From NCBI RefSeq assembly GCF_024707525.1, contig NZ_CP062231.1:2604001-2668000 (forward strand): DNA of 64,000 nt. The letters are read 5' to 3'. The notes under the pieces were generated by a model. It ran no database searches. It worked only from the letters and a program-made list of their open reading frames with translations, and was not told the origin of the DNA. Of this stretch, positions 9,291-19,300 are shown piece by piece. Positions within the stretch are counted from its first letter, which is position 1; each line of letters begins with the position of its first letter. Source of the stretch: Rhizobium sp. TH2. GTDB taxonomy: Bacteria; Pseudomonadota; Alphaproteobacteria; Rhizobiales; Rhizobiaceae. The position numbers and the translations under genes were made by a program.

Positions 9291-9749
9291 CTACTTCCTG
9301 CCTTTGGCATAGACCACACAGCGGTCCACGGTTGAGACGCAAAGGCCGTTGACGCGTGTAGCAGTATTGTTGTCCCCGGCGAATTCCACTTGGCTGACCT
9401 TGCCGTCGAGAAAGCGGATCTGGGTGTAGCAGAAGCCGGGCGTGCCGAGCCCGGTGCCGCCCGTGAGCCCCGGCGTCGGCCCGACGGCGAGCGTCGAGGC
9501 GCCGAAATTGATCGTGCCGCGGGCATAGATGCGCTGGTAGGTCCAGATCTTCTCGTTGTCCGCGATCTTGACGCCCATTGTGGGAAAGCCCGCGCACATG
9601 CGGACATCCGCCTCGCTCATGCCGACCATCACGGTGCGTGAGACCTTGACCGTCCGGTCTTCTTCGACGACAGGCGATGTATCGGCGGGGACCGTGCACG
9701 AACCGAGGAGCCCGAGGGCCGCGATCGCGAAATATCTCAGTGTCATCAT
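9291..9749 (-). CDS. Putative lipoprotein, SmpA/OmlA-like
   Basis: 152 residues with a type II signal: hydrophobic core followed by lipobox LLGSC, lipidation at about C18. The mature part starts with a flexible acidic stretch, then VGMSEADVRMCAGFP, which resembles the start of SmpA/OmlA (BamE-like) domains where M-x-x-x-x-V precedes a short helix. The family link is tentative. It is probably an inner- or outer-membrane-anchored lipoprotein. It lies 86 bp upstream of the AI-2E permease on the same strand. Confidence 0.6.
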   Translation of the reverse strand: MMTLRYFAIAALGLLGSCTVPADTSPVVEEDRTVKVSRTVMVGMSEADVRMCAGFPTMGVKIADNEKIWTYQRIYARGTINFGASTLAVGPTPGLTGGTGLGTPGFCYTQIRFLDGKVSQVEFAGDNNTATRVNGLCVSTVDRCVVYAKGRK

Positions 9750-9952
9750 CGCCAGGGGGTCCTTGCGTTGCTGATCGGTTGATGTTTCGTTTTCGTCCCT
9801 GTCCCGGCCGACATGCGGCTGGGCACTCCTCCGAGGCGGTGCGATACGAGATGCCTCCGGGACATGTCCTTAAGCCACGAGTCACCGGTTCGGTTCCGCG
9901 AAGATTTGATGACTTTCGCACCGCGCCATTTTGCGTGGCGCAAAGCTGCACA

Positions 9953-9988
9953 TAAAAAGACAGCCAGCCGAGGGGAGCGGCTGGCTGT
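9953..9988 (-). terminator. Rho-independent terminator after the DUF1127 gene
   Basis: Perfect 11-bp stem ACAGCCAGCCG (9960-9970) and CGGCTGGCTGT (9978-9988) with a 7-nt loop. On the minus strand the stem is followed by TCTTTTT. It lies 50 bp past the stop of the DUF1127 gene and separates it from the lipoprotein gene. Confidence 0.85.
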
Positions 9989-10037
9989 GTCGAGGCGGAC
10001 GGGAGGGAGGTATCGCCGCCGGTATTTGCTTTTCCGC

Positions 10038-10175
10038 TTAGCGGCCGAGGACGGCGGTGCGGATCTGCGAACGGGAAAGGCCGATGTCGCTGAGGGCATG
10101 ATCGCTGAGAGCGGAAAGCTCCTGCACGGCCTTGCGGTTTTCGACGTAGTTGCGGATTTTCTTGCGGATGCTCAT
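10038..10175 (-). CDS. DUF1127 (YjiS-like) small protein
   Basis: 45 residues with the DUF1127 pattern: an Arg/Lys-rich start (MSIRKKIRNYVENRK) then the signature LSDHALSDIGLSRSQI. The start ATG at 10175 follows AGGAGA at 7-nt spacing, and a strong terminator follows, so this is a short monocistronic transcript. In alphaproteobacteria such small Arg-rich proteins have been linked to RNA turnover and to phosphate or carbon metabolism through protein or RNA contacts. The exact role here is not deducible. Confidence 0.85.
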   Translation of the reverse strand: MSIRKKIRNYVENRKAVQELSALSDHALSDIGLSRSQIRTAVLGR

Positions 10176-10337
10176 TTTCGTGTCTCCTGACATGTGCTTT
10201 GTTCGTGCACATCAGATAGGCATTCCTCTGCTCAATAAAAATGCATAAGGTCGCATTGTAGGCATGCAAAAAACGCAGGGGATTTTGGCGAATAAATTCA
10301 GGCTTTGGTAAGAAAGCGTCCTTGGGCCGGCCGCGCC

Positions 10338-10613
10338 TTAGCGGACGATGCCGCGCACCCGCTCGCTTGGACCTGCACCGTGCACCGCCTGCCGCTCGAA
10401 ATCCGGCGCCGCGCTGGCGACGCCGATCGGATCGACGGCGAGCGAGCGGTAACGGGTGAAAAGCTTGGCCTTCTGGGAAACCGGTGACGGCGCCGAAGAG
10501 AGGTAGATCCGCAGCGCGACGTGTTCGGCGTGCCGCACTTCGGCGACCACGGCGGATGTCGCAAAGCCCAGGATCGTCGCGCAGCTTGCGATGACAGCGT
10601 TTGCCAAGCTCAT
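10338..10613 (-). CDS. Hypothetical small exported protein
   Basis: 91 residues. The first 24 (ANAVIASCATILGFATSAVVA) form a plausible signal peptide or membrane anchor. The rest is polar without recognisable motifs. A good ribosome binding site (GGAGAGGGAGA) precedes the ATG. No homologous family is recognised. It starts 190 bp from the divergent YbaN-like gene. Confidence 0.45.
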   Translation of the reverse strand: MSLANAVIASCATILGFATSAVVAEVRHAEHVALRIYLSSAPSPVSQKAKLFTRYRSLAVDPIGVASAAPDFERQAVHGAGPSERVRGIVR

Positions 10614-10804
10614 TGGCCGTCTCCCTCTCCTTCGATGCTGATGGATTAGGATGGCTATGTTTCAGCTTTACGTCATTCGTTCGTATGCGAATGAAACCTG
10701 GAGAAGCTGTTGCGTCGCTCGTATGCGGAACAGTCTTGCGCGAGCCGGGCAAATATGCGCTTGGATGCGCAGTTTTCCTGAGGCGATTTCCCGGACGGGA
10801 AGAG

Positions 10805-11161
10805 ATGAGATTCATATACATATCGATCGGGGTCACGGCGGTGGCGCTTGGCATTATTGGTATTGCACTGCCATTGCTGCCGACGACGCCATTCCTGCTG
10901 CTCGCCGCCTGGGCGTTTGCCAAGTCCTCGCCGCGGCTCGAACACTGGCTCGTCAACCATCCCCGTCTCGGGCCGCCGATCGAAGCGTGGCGGCTGCGAG
11001 GCGCCATCCCCACCCGCATCAAAGTCATCGCGCTGGCCACCATGAGCCTCAGTCTCCTTTATATCTTGGCCCTTTCCAGCCTGCCTGTGATCGCCAAGAT
11101 CGGCTCCGGCCTGATCCTCGCTGCCTGCGCCACCTTCATCTCCACAAGGCCGGCTGCCTGA
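10805..11161 (+). CDS. YbaN (DUF454) family inner-membrane protein
   Basis: 118 residues. The ATG at 10805 was chosen because the protein then aligns end to end with the roughly 120-residue YbaN family; earlier in-frame starts add an unconserved, non-hydrophobic stretch. GGACGGGAAG lies just upstream. The signature is a first helix followed by LGIIGIALPLLPTTPFLLLAAWAFAKSSPR, then a second membrane pair near the C-terminus. Function of the family is unknown. Confidence 0.85.
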   Translation: MRFIYISIGVTAVALGIIGIALPLLPTTPFLLLAAWAFAKSSPRLEHWLVNHPRLGPPIEAWRLRGAIPTRIKVIALATMSLSLLYILALSSLPVIAKIGSGLILAACATFISTRPAA

Positions 11162-11176
11162 TGGCGCGATACGTCT

Positions 11177-11640
11177 AAAAACACGCGTTCCCGTTCACGC
11201 GGACGTTTCCGCCCCGTGGCTTGACCATGCACCTCCCCGATCCCGTGTGCTTGGCACGAAGGATCGGCCGGGACACGTTTCCGTGCCACAGTTAGATGAC
11301 CGGCCCTCGGAAGCCGGTCGTTAAGACACGTATCCGTGCCCCGTATTCGGTGGTTTTTCCCGTGCAACTCCGGTTCCTCTGCGTCACCGAACGGCCCGTG
11401 CCAACAAGGTTCTCGAACCCGTCGGCCTCCGATGTAGATACGCCATCCATCGCTGGCATGGCGTTCGCGGGACCATCACCCCCGCATTCCGTTCGGGCCT
11501 CCAATGCCTCACAGGCACGCCCGGGCCTTTTTCAGCCCGGAGGAGAACCATTTTCTGCACGGGCCCTGTCATGAGGCTTTGCGTCGCCTCCCCATGACCA
11601 GCACCGGTTCCGCCCCGCCCGCATCGCCATGCGGGGTAGC
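11177..11640 (-). ncRNA. Unassigned hairpin-rich non-coding region, possible structured RNA ending in a terminator
   Basis: No convincing gene lies between 11162 and 11889, although a weak 64-codon minus-strand frame begins at 11763. The stretch is dense in stems. Two near-identical stems read GGCACG-GAAA-CGTGTC (11272-11287) and GGCACG-GATA-CGTGTC (11325-11340) on the minus strand and flank a 7-bp stem (11298-11319). There is a 7-bp plus 4-bp interrupted stem at 11237-11267, a 5-bp stem with GAAA loop at about 11201-11215, and a stem CCCGCAT/ATGCGGG at 11618-11635. On the minus strand it ends with CGCGT...ACGCG followed by TGTTTTT (11177-11200), like a terminator, which favours that strand. 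It does not show the landmarks of tmRNA, RNase P RNA, SRP RNA or a cobalamin riboswitch. The plus strand cannot be excluded. Confidence 0.3.
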
Positions 11641-11889
11641 CGAGGGTAGAACGGGAGGGATTGTGCCATAGGTGCCAAGCATTGGGAAGAGATAATAGGT
11701 ATCTTTTCCTATATATGCGCGCAACCGCTTGATTTGACTGGCAAGAAAATCGCTCTCGATCATTTTCAGTCGTTCGACCGAGAATATTTTCGCAAGCCCG
11801 CCCGTCACGAATTCCGGGTCAGGGGAAACTTGCCCGCACATTCGCAATCAGCCGCCGCAGCCCGGCTGCGGGTATTGGAGGAGTCATTC

Positions 11890-12234
11890 ATGCCGAACAA
11901 GCTTCTGGTCGCCACGCTCGCAGCCGCAATCGCCGTCGTGACATCAATCGAGGCGCCCGCCGCCAGCAAAAAGAAGAAGCCCGTCAAGGAAGAGACGCAA
12001 AGCGAGGAAACCGCCAATACGGATGCAATGGACGACGTGGCCCTCGACATCGCCGCCGGCCTGCTGGGCGGCGCCATGAAGAAGGGCAAGATGCCGAAGG
12101 GCAGCAAGGAACTGCTCAAACACGGCCTCAAGGCCGCGAAGGATTCGGCCAAGAAAGACAAGGACGACGACAAGAAGGATTCCGGCAAGAAGAAGGATCC
12201 GCTCAAGGCGCTGTTCGGCGGCAGCGACGACTGA
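11890..12234 (+). CDS. Lys-rich secreted protein, unknown
   Basis: 114 residues; the ATG at 11890 has GGAGGAG seven bases upstream. A signal peptide spans residues 1-25 (cleavage near EAPA-ASK). The mature part is strongly charged: an Ala-Ser-Lys-Lys-Lys start, an acidic patch, an amphipathic helix (VALDIAAGLLGGAMKKG) and a long Lys/Asp-rich tail (KKDKDDDKKD) ending LKALFGGSDD. The composition suggests a disordered periplasmic protein, perhaps binding an anionic surface. No family recognised. It converges on the GreA/B-like gene. Confidence 0.6.
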   Translation: MPNKLLVATLAAAIAVVTSIEAPAASKKKKPVKEETQSEETANTDAMDDVALDIAAGLLGGAMKKGKMPKGSKELLKHGLKAAKDSAKKDKDDDKKDSGKKKDPLKALFGGSDD

Positions 12235-12263
12235 GAGCCGCTTGCCGCCCGCTAAGCCCGGCT

Positions 12264-12746
12264 CTATGCGATGGCGATGATCTCGAATTCGTGGTCGGCG
12301 GCGCTGACCACGTCGCCGATCGCCTTGCCCATCAGGCTCCTTGCCACCGGCGAGACGAAGGAGATCGATCCCGATTTGGGATCGGCTTCGTCCTCTCCCA
12401 CGATGCGATAGGTCTGCACGCGCCCGTCATCGCGGCTGAAGGTCACGGTATTGCCGAAGGCGACAATATCAGTTGACACGGGGTCGGGGATGACCTGTGC
12501 GGTGCTCACGCGTTCGGCGAAATAGCGCGCGTCCCGCAAGGGGATCGCGGCGTGGCGCCGGCGTTCGTTGACGTCCTCGATTACGCTGGCTGCCTCATAG
12601 GCTTCGCGCGCCTGGGCGAGCGCCAGTTCCAGCGCCTTCAACCCCGCTTCCGTGACGAGGTTCGGATGCGGCGAAATCGGGCGATCCGGCAGCACGGTCT
12701 CCGAAGCGGTTTCGGAACTTTCTTCCTTGGTGAAGGCAACGCTCAC
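12264..12746 (-). CDS. GreA/GreB family transcription elongation factor
   Basis: 160 residues from GTG at 12746, preceded by GGAG; the longer frame adds 26 residues with no Gre character. The N-terminal coiled-coil begins with NLVTEAGLKALELALAQAR, as in Gre factors. The C-terminal FKBP-like domain has FGNTVTFSRDDG, the turn YRIVGEDEADPKSGSISFVSPVARSLMGK split over two strands, and the end VVSAADHEFEIIAI. Gre factors enter the RNA polymerase secondary channel and stimulate transcript cleavage. The coiled-coil tip lacks an obvious DFDEN-type acidic loop, so it may instead be a Gre paralog with anti-factor activity. Confidence 0.8.
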   Translation of the reverse strand: MSVAFTKEESSETASETVLPDRPISPHPNLVTEAGLKALELALAQAREAYEAASVIEDVNERRRHAAIPLRDARYFAERVSTAQVIPDPVSTDIVAFGNTVTFSRDDGRVQTYRIVGEDEADPKSGSISFVSPVARSLMGKAIGDVVSAADHEFEIIAIA

Positions 12747-12926
12747 AGCAGAACTCCATATCAATGCAGGCAGCGCGCAGGTTGAATGCCCGCGCGCCGC
12801 CGGAATGTGACTATAGGATGACATGAGGCAAACCGCTACTGCCTAACGTGCGTAGTGCATCGATCTCTGGGCCGATTTCTCGCGCGGTGGAACGGGTCCA
12901 TGGCGCGAGGGTTGGCCCGCCGCTGG

Positions 12927-14879
12927 CTAGAATTCCTGCCAATCGCCCTGCGTGGCATGCGCGGCAGCCGCGCCTATACCTGCGGCCTTTCTCGGTGCCG
13001 CGGGCCGCTGCGCCGGCTCGGCCATCGTCCGGGCCACCTGCCTGAGCGTGGCCGACTGGGCCGATGGCGCGCCGTTGAGCTTGAACTGCCCGACGAGGCC
13101 CCTGAGCTTGGCTGCTTCCATGGCGAGCGTCGCGGAAGCGGCGGTCGTCTCCTCTACCATCGCCGCGTTCTTCTGCGTCGTCTGGTCCATGGAGTTCACC
13201 GCCTGATTGACTTCCGACAGTCCGGTCGACTGCTCGCGCGCCGCCGTGGCGATCGAGTCCATGTGAATGTTGATGCCAGCGATCTGCTCGCCGATCGTCT
13301 TGAGCGAAACCCCGGTCTCCCGCACCAGCTTCACGCCGCCCGCGACCTCGGTCGAGGAATTGTGGATCAGCCCCTTGATCTCCTTGGCGGCCTGCGCCGA
13401 GCGCTGGGCGAGTTCGCGCACTTCCTGCGCCACGACGGCAAAACCCTTGCCGGCCTCGCCGGCGCGCGCAGCCTCGACACCCGCATTGAGCGCGAGAAGA
13501 TTGGTCTGGAAGGCGATCTCGTCGATCACGCCGATAATGTTGGAAATCTGCTGCGAGGCGGTCTCGATGCGCTGCATCGCCTCCTCCGCCTGTGAAACGA
13601 CCTCGACGGATTTCGAGGCGCTGCGGTTCGCGTCGGTGGCCGCCGCGCGGGCCTCCTCCGTCCGCTTGCTGGAACTGCTCACATTGGCGGTGATCTGGTC
13701 GAGTGCGGCGGCGGTCTCTTCGAGCGATGCCGCCTGCTGTTCCGTCCGCACGGACAGGTCGCCAGCGCCAGCAGAGATTTCCCTCGTACCGTCATCGATT
13801 GCGGCCATGCCGACCGAGATGGCGCTCAGCGTGTCGCCCAGCTGCTTGACGGATTGGTTGAAATCATGCCGCAAGGCCTCGAAATCGGGCGCGAACGCCT
13901 GATCGAGCTGGAAGGAAAGATCGCCGGATGCAAGCCGCCGCAAACCCGCGGCCAATCCGGAGGTCGCGATCCTCAGCCGTTCCGCGGCCTCGGCCTCGAT
14001 CCGCTCCTGCGTGGCGATGCGGTCGATCTCGGACTGACGGCGCTGGTTTTCCGTCTGTTGTTCCAACGTCTTCTTGGCGATCGCCGCCTGGCGGAAGACT
14101 TCCACGGATTTGGCCATGATGCCGATTTCGTCCGAGCGCCCCTGCCCGGCGGAGTCTATGTCGGTGTCGCCCCCGGCCAGCCGCTCCATGGCGTTCGAAA
14201 GCGAGAGAATGGGCTTGGTGACTGTCTTTCGCGTCAGGACGAAGAGCCCGATAGAGAACATAGCGGCCACGGCGAAGAGGGCTGCGAGCAACGTGTCCAT
14301 GGCCTCCTCCACGCTGCCGCTCTGCTTGACGGCGTTTTCCGTGACCACACCGATCTGGTCGCCCGCCTGCTCCATCGCGGTTTCCAGGTTCGAGAACTGC
14401 GCCATGAAATCGGGCAAGGCCTTCAAGGCATCGGCCGATTTTCCGCCCGCGAGATCGACCATTTTCGCCGCGCTGTCGATATAGGTCGTCAACGGGGCGT
14501 CGAGGTCGGCAAGCACCTTTTGTGTCACCGGATCGGCGGCGAGCGTCTTGTTGGCCATGACCATCGCCTTGAAATTCGCCTCATGTTCCGCCAGGTCCGC
14601 CTTGACGGTGTCCATGGAAACACCCGTGGCGGGATCGGACGCCAGGATCGCCGCGAGCACGTCCGCCCTCAGCGCATCATGCATCATGTCCGCCTGCATG
14701 TGGTTTCTCAGGATCTCGGCCGAGCGGTTCACGTCGCCGGCGTTCTTTGCCAGAACATGGGCGGACCACATGCCCACCCCCGTGATACCGCCCGCCAGCG
14801 CGAAGATCGCCACGCTCGCAAATGTAACTTTTCGTTGAATCGACGCCATGGATTGAATCTCGCTCCGGAAAAAACTCAT
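12927..14879 (-). CDS. Methyl-accepting chemotaxis protein, membrane-bound
   Basis: 650 residues. Membrane helix 1 is at about 18-42. A four-helix-bundle-like periplasmic domain of about 145 residues follows, then helix 2 ([19 protein letters not shown], about 191-209) and HAMP. The signalling domain has the hairpin tip [23 protein letters not shown] and [17 protein letters not shown]. The C-terminus ends GDWQEF, a WxxF pentapeptide that tethers CheR/CheB in other receptors. A second methionine (residue 11) is an alternative start. The ligand is unknown. No che genes lie in the window. Confidence 0.92.
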   Translation of the reverse strand: MSFFRSEIQSMASIQRKVTFASVAIFALAGGITGVGMWSAHVLAKNAGDVNRSAEILRNHMQADMMHDALRADVLAAILASDPATGVSMDTVKADLAEHEANFKAMVMANKTLAADPVTQKVLADLDAPLTTYIDSAAKMVDLAGGKSADALKALPDFMAQFSNLETAMEQAGDQIGVVTENAVKQSGSVEEAMDTLLAALFAVAAMFSIGLFVLTRKTVTKPILSLSNAMERLAGGDTDIDSAGQGRSDEIGIMAKSVEVFRQAAIAKKTLEQQTENQRRQSEIDRIATQERIEAEAAERLRIATSGLAAGLRRLASGDLSFQLDQAFAPDFEALRHDFNQSVKQLGDTLSAISVGMAAIDDGTREISAGAGDLSVRTEQQAASLEETAAALDQITANVSSSSKRTEEARAAATDANRSASKSVEVVSQAEEAMQRIETASQQISNIIGVIDEIAFQTNLLALNAGVEAARAGEAGKGFAVVAQEVRELAQRSAQAAKEIKGLIHNSSTEVAGGVKLVRETGVSLKTIGEQIAGINIHMDSIATAAREQSTGLSEVNQAVNSMDQTTQKNAAMVEETTAASATLAMEAAKLRGLVGQFKLNGAPSAQSATLRQVARTMAEPAQRPAAPRKAAGIGAAAAHATQGDWQEF

Positions 14880-15069
14880 TGAAGCTTATCCGGGCATGCT
14901 TAATTAACGGTCAATTTGACGATTGTTAGTGTCTTTTGGCGGGATTCGGTAGAATTTGGCGCCTAGAGTGTGGATGCTTACCCACTTGTGCGAGAGGATA
15001 GTTAGACCGCATGAAACCAAAGGTCGAGCGCCTGGTCGAAGTTGGTGAGGGGATGCGGCCAAAAAAAGC

Positions 15070-16215
15070 TTACTTCTTAGATTGCCGGGCGGTTTTCAGT
15101 GCATCAATTCTGGCTGGGAGATCCAACAAACTGGACACAATCTTATTGCGAAATGCGCTCGGCTCTCTGCCAACTAAATGAGCCATTTTCCTATCGCACC
15201 TAAAGAGATCCACATCAGGGATATAAAGAAAGTGCAGCATGTCGATGACGTCGGAATCTTGACTTTCATGCTCACCGAATACAACAGAGTTGACATACAG
15301 CTCAATGACGTCACCCCGACCTTCGCCGAACAGTTCGTCAAACTTCTTCTTTGGAAAGTCGACCTCCAATTTTGGTGGAGGTGTAAGTAAATTGGCGACA
15401 CCCAGTGTGCCTGCATCCAATCCTGTCTTGGCAATCAAGCTTCGCAGTTCACGTTGATTCTTCTTTTGAGTAGCGACAAGCTTCTTATAGTTCACTTGGA
15501 GTTGCCGCATCTGTTCAAGTGCATCGAAAAGGGGCGCCGCAGTCTTTGACACAATGGCTTCCAGAGGATTGGCGAAGCCTGAATATTCATACCAAAGCTC
15601 CATCATATTTTCCGGATCAATCATCCAGCCTCTCAGAGCATTTATGATGGAATGCACAGAAAGGTCCCCGCGCAAATATCGCTCCACTATTCGGTCTTTC
15701 AACATTTGCTCGGGCACTGGCATGCCGGTAAAGTCTGCCTTCGAAAAAGGACCAATTCTTACGGATCTAAACAGTTCCCTCACGCCCTTAGTTGATTTAA
15801 GCTGTTGTCTTTTTTGTCTAGTTAGGCGCGGGTCGGCAATAAGGTTATCAATCGGCTCTGCAAATTTTGCCTTGACGAAGCTTGGCGTAATTCCATCAAA
15901 TGTGCTTATTGGTACCCATATCCCTTTGTTGGGGAACGTACGTCCATCCTTCAAATCCGTTGGATAGGGATGAGCATGTGAACCACATAGTTGTTTAATG
16001 GTTCTTGCTCTGCTTTGACGATCAACTCTATGTTTTTCATCGCTATTTCGCAAAAGCTCAAATATTAGTGGATAAGAATAGCCAATTACCACTGAGCCTA
16101 TTCTGATTTCTTCAAGCAAATAGGCCTTTATTGCCTCCATCTCCGATGTTAAAGTGCTTTTCCCGAGATTTATATAGTCTTGAGTGTCGAGGTAAACATT
16201 TATTGGACGCTTCAT
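15070..16215 (-). CDS. PIN-like domain orphan protein, low GC
   Basis: 381 residues from ATG at 16215. Clearly lower GC and different codon use than neighbours, so probably acquired. The N-terminus INVYLDTQDYINL gives a beta strand followed by an acidic residue (D10). A helix holds E53 (IFELLRN). Near the C-terminus, DVIDMLHFLYIPDVDLFRCDRKM places D325 and D341 as in PIN nucleases, where three or four acidic residues bind metal. A central helical part with Lys/Gln-rich coiled-coil (about 245-285) separates these segments. This suggests a nuclease-like fold with a large insertion, but family membership is inferred. No antitoxin partner adjoins it. Its SD-like GGGG is in the preceding terminator stem. 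Confidence 0.55.
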   Translation of the reverse strand: MKRPINVYLDTQDYINLGKSTLTSEMEAIKAYLLEEIRIGSVVIGYSYPLIFELLRNSDEKHRVDRQSRARTIKQLCGSHAHPYPTDLKDGRTFPNKGIWVPISTFDGITPSFVKAKFAEPIDNLIADPRLTRQKRQQLKSTKGVRELFRSVRIGPFSKADFTGMPVPEQMLKDRIVERYLRGDLSVHSIINALRGWMIDPENMMELWYEYSGFANPLEAIVSKTAAPLFDALEQMRQLQVNYKKLVATQKKNQRELRSLIAKTGLDAGTLGVANLLTPPPKLEVDFPKKKFDELFGEGRGDVIELYVNSVVFGEHESQDSDVIDMLHFLYIPDVDLFRCDRKMAHLVGREPSAFRNKIVSSLLDLPARIDALKTARQSKK

Positions 16216-16251
16216 GAACAAAACCCCGCGATGAACTCAATCATCGCGGGG
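16216..16251 (-). terminator. Rho-independent terminator of nrdJ overlapping the next gene's ribosome binding site
   Basis: Perfect 11-bp stem: CCCCGCGATGA (16224-16234) and TCATCGCGGGG (16241-16251) with loop ACTCAA. On the minus strand it is followed by TTTTGTTC and then directly by the ATG of the PIN-like gene. It lies 55 bp after the nrdJ stop. The GGGG of the 3' arm is the only SD-like sequence for the PIN-like gene. Confidence 0.85.
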
Positions 16252-16305
16252 CACAATATTCCCAATTCTCGCTTAGGTTAAGTGGCGCTTACCGCTTATC
16301 CCCTA

Positions 16306-19300
16306 TCAGCTGCACCCGCTGGTCGCACCACACGTGTTGCACTTCTCGCAGGTCCCGTTCCGCACCATGGTGAAGTTCTGGCACTCGCCGCACATGTTGC
16401 CCGTATAGCCCTGCGCCAGAGCCTGCGCCCGGCGGTCGGCGGCCAGCGTCTTGGCGTCCGCCTTGGCTGATGCCGCGTCGGCGGCGGCCTTGTCGGTGAA
16501 GAGGCCGGTGTCGGTGGAGGGTTCGACGACCTCCTCATATTCCAGCTCCTCGGCGATCTCCGCCTGGCGTTCCTCGTAATCGCGGCGGAAGGCCGTGATT
16601 TCGGTGACCGAGGGTTCGACGTCGAGCTTGCGGGCCGTGTTGCCGCCGAAGGCTGCGGAGATCACGGAGGCGCCGAGAGCACCGCGGGCGCCCTCGCCGG
16701 CCGAGCCCTTGGGCTCGCCTGATATGCCGCCCGAAACCAGCGTCGGCTTGTGGCCGCGCGTCCAGCCGGTCGAGATCAGGTTGGTCTTGCCTTCGGAAAT
16801 GCCCTTGCCGAGCGCGGTATTGGAAAAATCGGACGTATCGACATGCGCCAGATCGTGGCGGCCGAGATAGGACACCGCGAGTTCGCGGAACACGTAGTCG
16901 AGGATCGACGTGGCGTTCTTGATCGCGTCATTGCCCTGCACGATGCCGGCCGGCTCGAACTTGGTGAAGGTGAAAGCCTCGACATATTCCTCGAGCGGCA
17001 CGCCATATTGCAGGCCGAGCGAGATGGCGATGGCGAAGTTGTTCATCATCGCACGGAAGGCCGCACCTTCCTTGTGCATGTCGATGAAGATCTCGCCGAT
17101 GCGGCCATCGCCGAATTCGCCGGTGCGGAGATAGACCTTGTGGCCGCCGACGATCGCCTTCTGGGTATAGCCCTGGCGACGGTTCGGGAGCTTCTCACGT
17201 TCGCGGGAAACACGTTCGATGATTTTTTCCACGATCTTCTCGGTGACCGCCACGGCCTGCGCCGCAGCAGGTGCTGCGATGAAGTCTTCCATCGCATCCT
17301 CGTCCGCTTCGTCCTCGATCAGCGAGGCATTGAGCGGCTGGGAAAGCTTGGAGCCGTCGCGATAAAGCGCGTTGGCCTTTAGGCCGAGCTTCCACGACAG
17401 CATGTAGGCGTTCTTGCAATCCTCGACGGTAGCGTCATTCGCCATGTTGATGGTCTTGGAGATCGCGCCCGAGATGAACGGCTGGGCAGCCGCCATCATG
17501 CGGATGTGGCTCTCGACCGAGAGGTAGCGCTTGCCGATCTTGCCGCAGGGATTGGCGCAATCGAAGACCGGCAGGTGTTCCTTCTTGAGGAAGGGCGCGC
17601 CTTCGAGCGTCATCGCACCGCAGACATGGATGTTGGCGGCCTCGATCTCCTTCTTGGAGAAGCCGAGGTGGTCGAGCAGGTTGAAGTCGATCGCGTTCAT
17701 CTGCTCAGAGGTGACACCGAGGGAGCCGAGGAACTCGGCGCCGAGCGTCCACTGGTTGAACACGAACTTGATGTCGAAGGCCGACTTCAGCGCGGCGTTG
17801 ACCGCCTCGATCTTGTCATCCGGAAAGCCCTTGGCCTTCAGCGAGCCGGGATTGATACCGGGCGCCTGGTTGAAGTTGCCATGGCCGACGGCATAGGCCT
17901 CGATCTCGGCAAGCTGGCTCTCGGAATAGCCGAGCGTGCGGAGCGCTTCCGGCACGGCGCCGTTGATGATCTTGAAGTAGCCGCCGCCGGCGAGCTTCTT
18001 GAACTTGACCAGTGCGAAATCGGGCTCGATGCCCGTCGTGTCGCAATCCATGACCAGGCCGATCGTGCCGGTGGGCGCGATGACCGAGACCTGCGCGTTG
18101 CGGTAGCCGTGCTTCTCGCCGAGTTCCAGAGCAAGGTCCCAAGCCGCCGTGGCATGCTTGATCAGGTCCTGGTCGGGGCTGTCGGCATGGATCAGCGCCA
18201 CCGGGGTGACCGAGAGGGACTCATAGCCGGACTTCGTGCCATGCGCCGCGCGGCGATGGTTGCGGATGACCCGCAGCATGTTCTCGCGGTTCGGCTCGTA
18301 CATCGGGAAAGTCCCGAGTTCGCCGGCCATTTCGGCCGAGGTCGCATAGCAGACGCCGGTCATGATGGCGGTGAGCGCACCGGCAATCGCACGGCCCTCG
18401 TCGGAGTCGTAGGGAATGCCGGTGGACATCAAGAGACCACCGATATTGGCATAGCCGAGGCCGAGCGTGCGGTATTCATAGGAGAGTTCGGCGATGCGCT
18501 TGGACGGGAACTGCGCCATCATGACGGAGATTTCGAGCACGATGGTCCAGAGGCGGACGGCGTGTTCGTATTCGCCGATGTTGATGCGCGCGGTCTTCGG
18601 GTCCTTGAACTGCATGAGGTTCAGGGAGGCCAGGTTGCAGGCGGTATCGTCGAGGAACATATATTCCGAGCACGGATTGGAGGCGCGGATCGGGCCGGCC
18701 GCCGGGCTGGTGTGCCAGTCGTTCATCGTCGTGTTGAAATGCAGGCCCGGATCGGCAGATGCCCAGGCGGCGTAGGAGATCGACTCCCAGAGGTCGCGGG
18801 CCTTCAGCGTCTTGACGACCTTGCCGTCCTTGCGGGCGGTGAGGTTCCAGGTGTCGTCACGCTCGACGGCGCGGAGGAAGTCGTCCTTGATCGAGACGGA
18901 ATTGTTGGAGTTCTGGCCGGCAACGGTGAGATAAGCTTCGGAATCCCAATCCGTGTCGTAGGTCTTGAATTCCATGTCCGTGTAGCCCTGGCGGGCGAAC
19001 TGGATGACGCGGCCGATATAGTTCTCGGGCACCATCGAGGCCTTGGCGGCCTTGATCTCGCGCTTGAGCGCCGGGTTCATCTTCGGATCGAAGCAATCGC
19101 CATCGGAGCCTTCGCAATTGACGCAGGCCTTCATGATCGCCTTCAAATGCTTGGCGACGATCTTCGAGCCGGTCACGAGGGCCGCGACCTTCTGCTCTTC
19201 CTTGACCTTCCAGTTGATGTAAGCCTCGATATCGGGGTGGTCGATGTCGACCACGACCATCTTGGCCGCACGGCGGGTCGTACCGCCCGACTTGATGGCG

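Noticed and set aside
8029..11043. A single open frame of more than 1000 codons on the minus strand
   Set aside because: Only the last 391 codons (from the GTG at 9204) have membrane-protein content and a ribosome binding site. The upstream part overlaps a lipoprotein, a DUF1127 gene and others in different frames and is chance openness in GC-rich DNA.
11296..11574. A 92-codon plus-strand frame across the hairpin-rich region
   Set aside because: No ribosome binding site, Pro/Ser/Arg-biased composition typical of antisense or structured GC-rich DNA, and no domain. The hairpins explain the region better.
11177..11640. tmRNA, RNase P RNA, SRP RNA or 6S RNA
   Set aside because: Looked for tag codons, the GAGGAAAGTCCGG core, the GGAAGG SRP loop and a 6S bubble; none is present.
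11569..11847. Minus-strand frame with a possible 64-residue protein from an ATG at 11763
   Set aside because: No clear SD and no recognisable motif; too weak to call as a gene.
15011..15180. Short 56-codon plus-strand frame antisense to the end of the PIN-like gene
   Set aside because: No domain content. It may be the stump of an interrupted gene, but nothing supports this.
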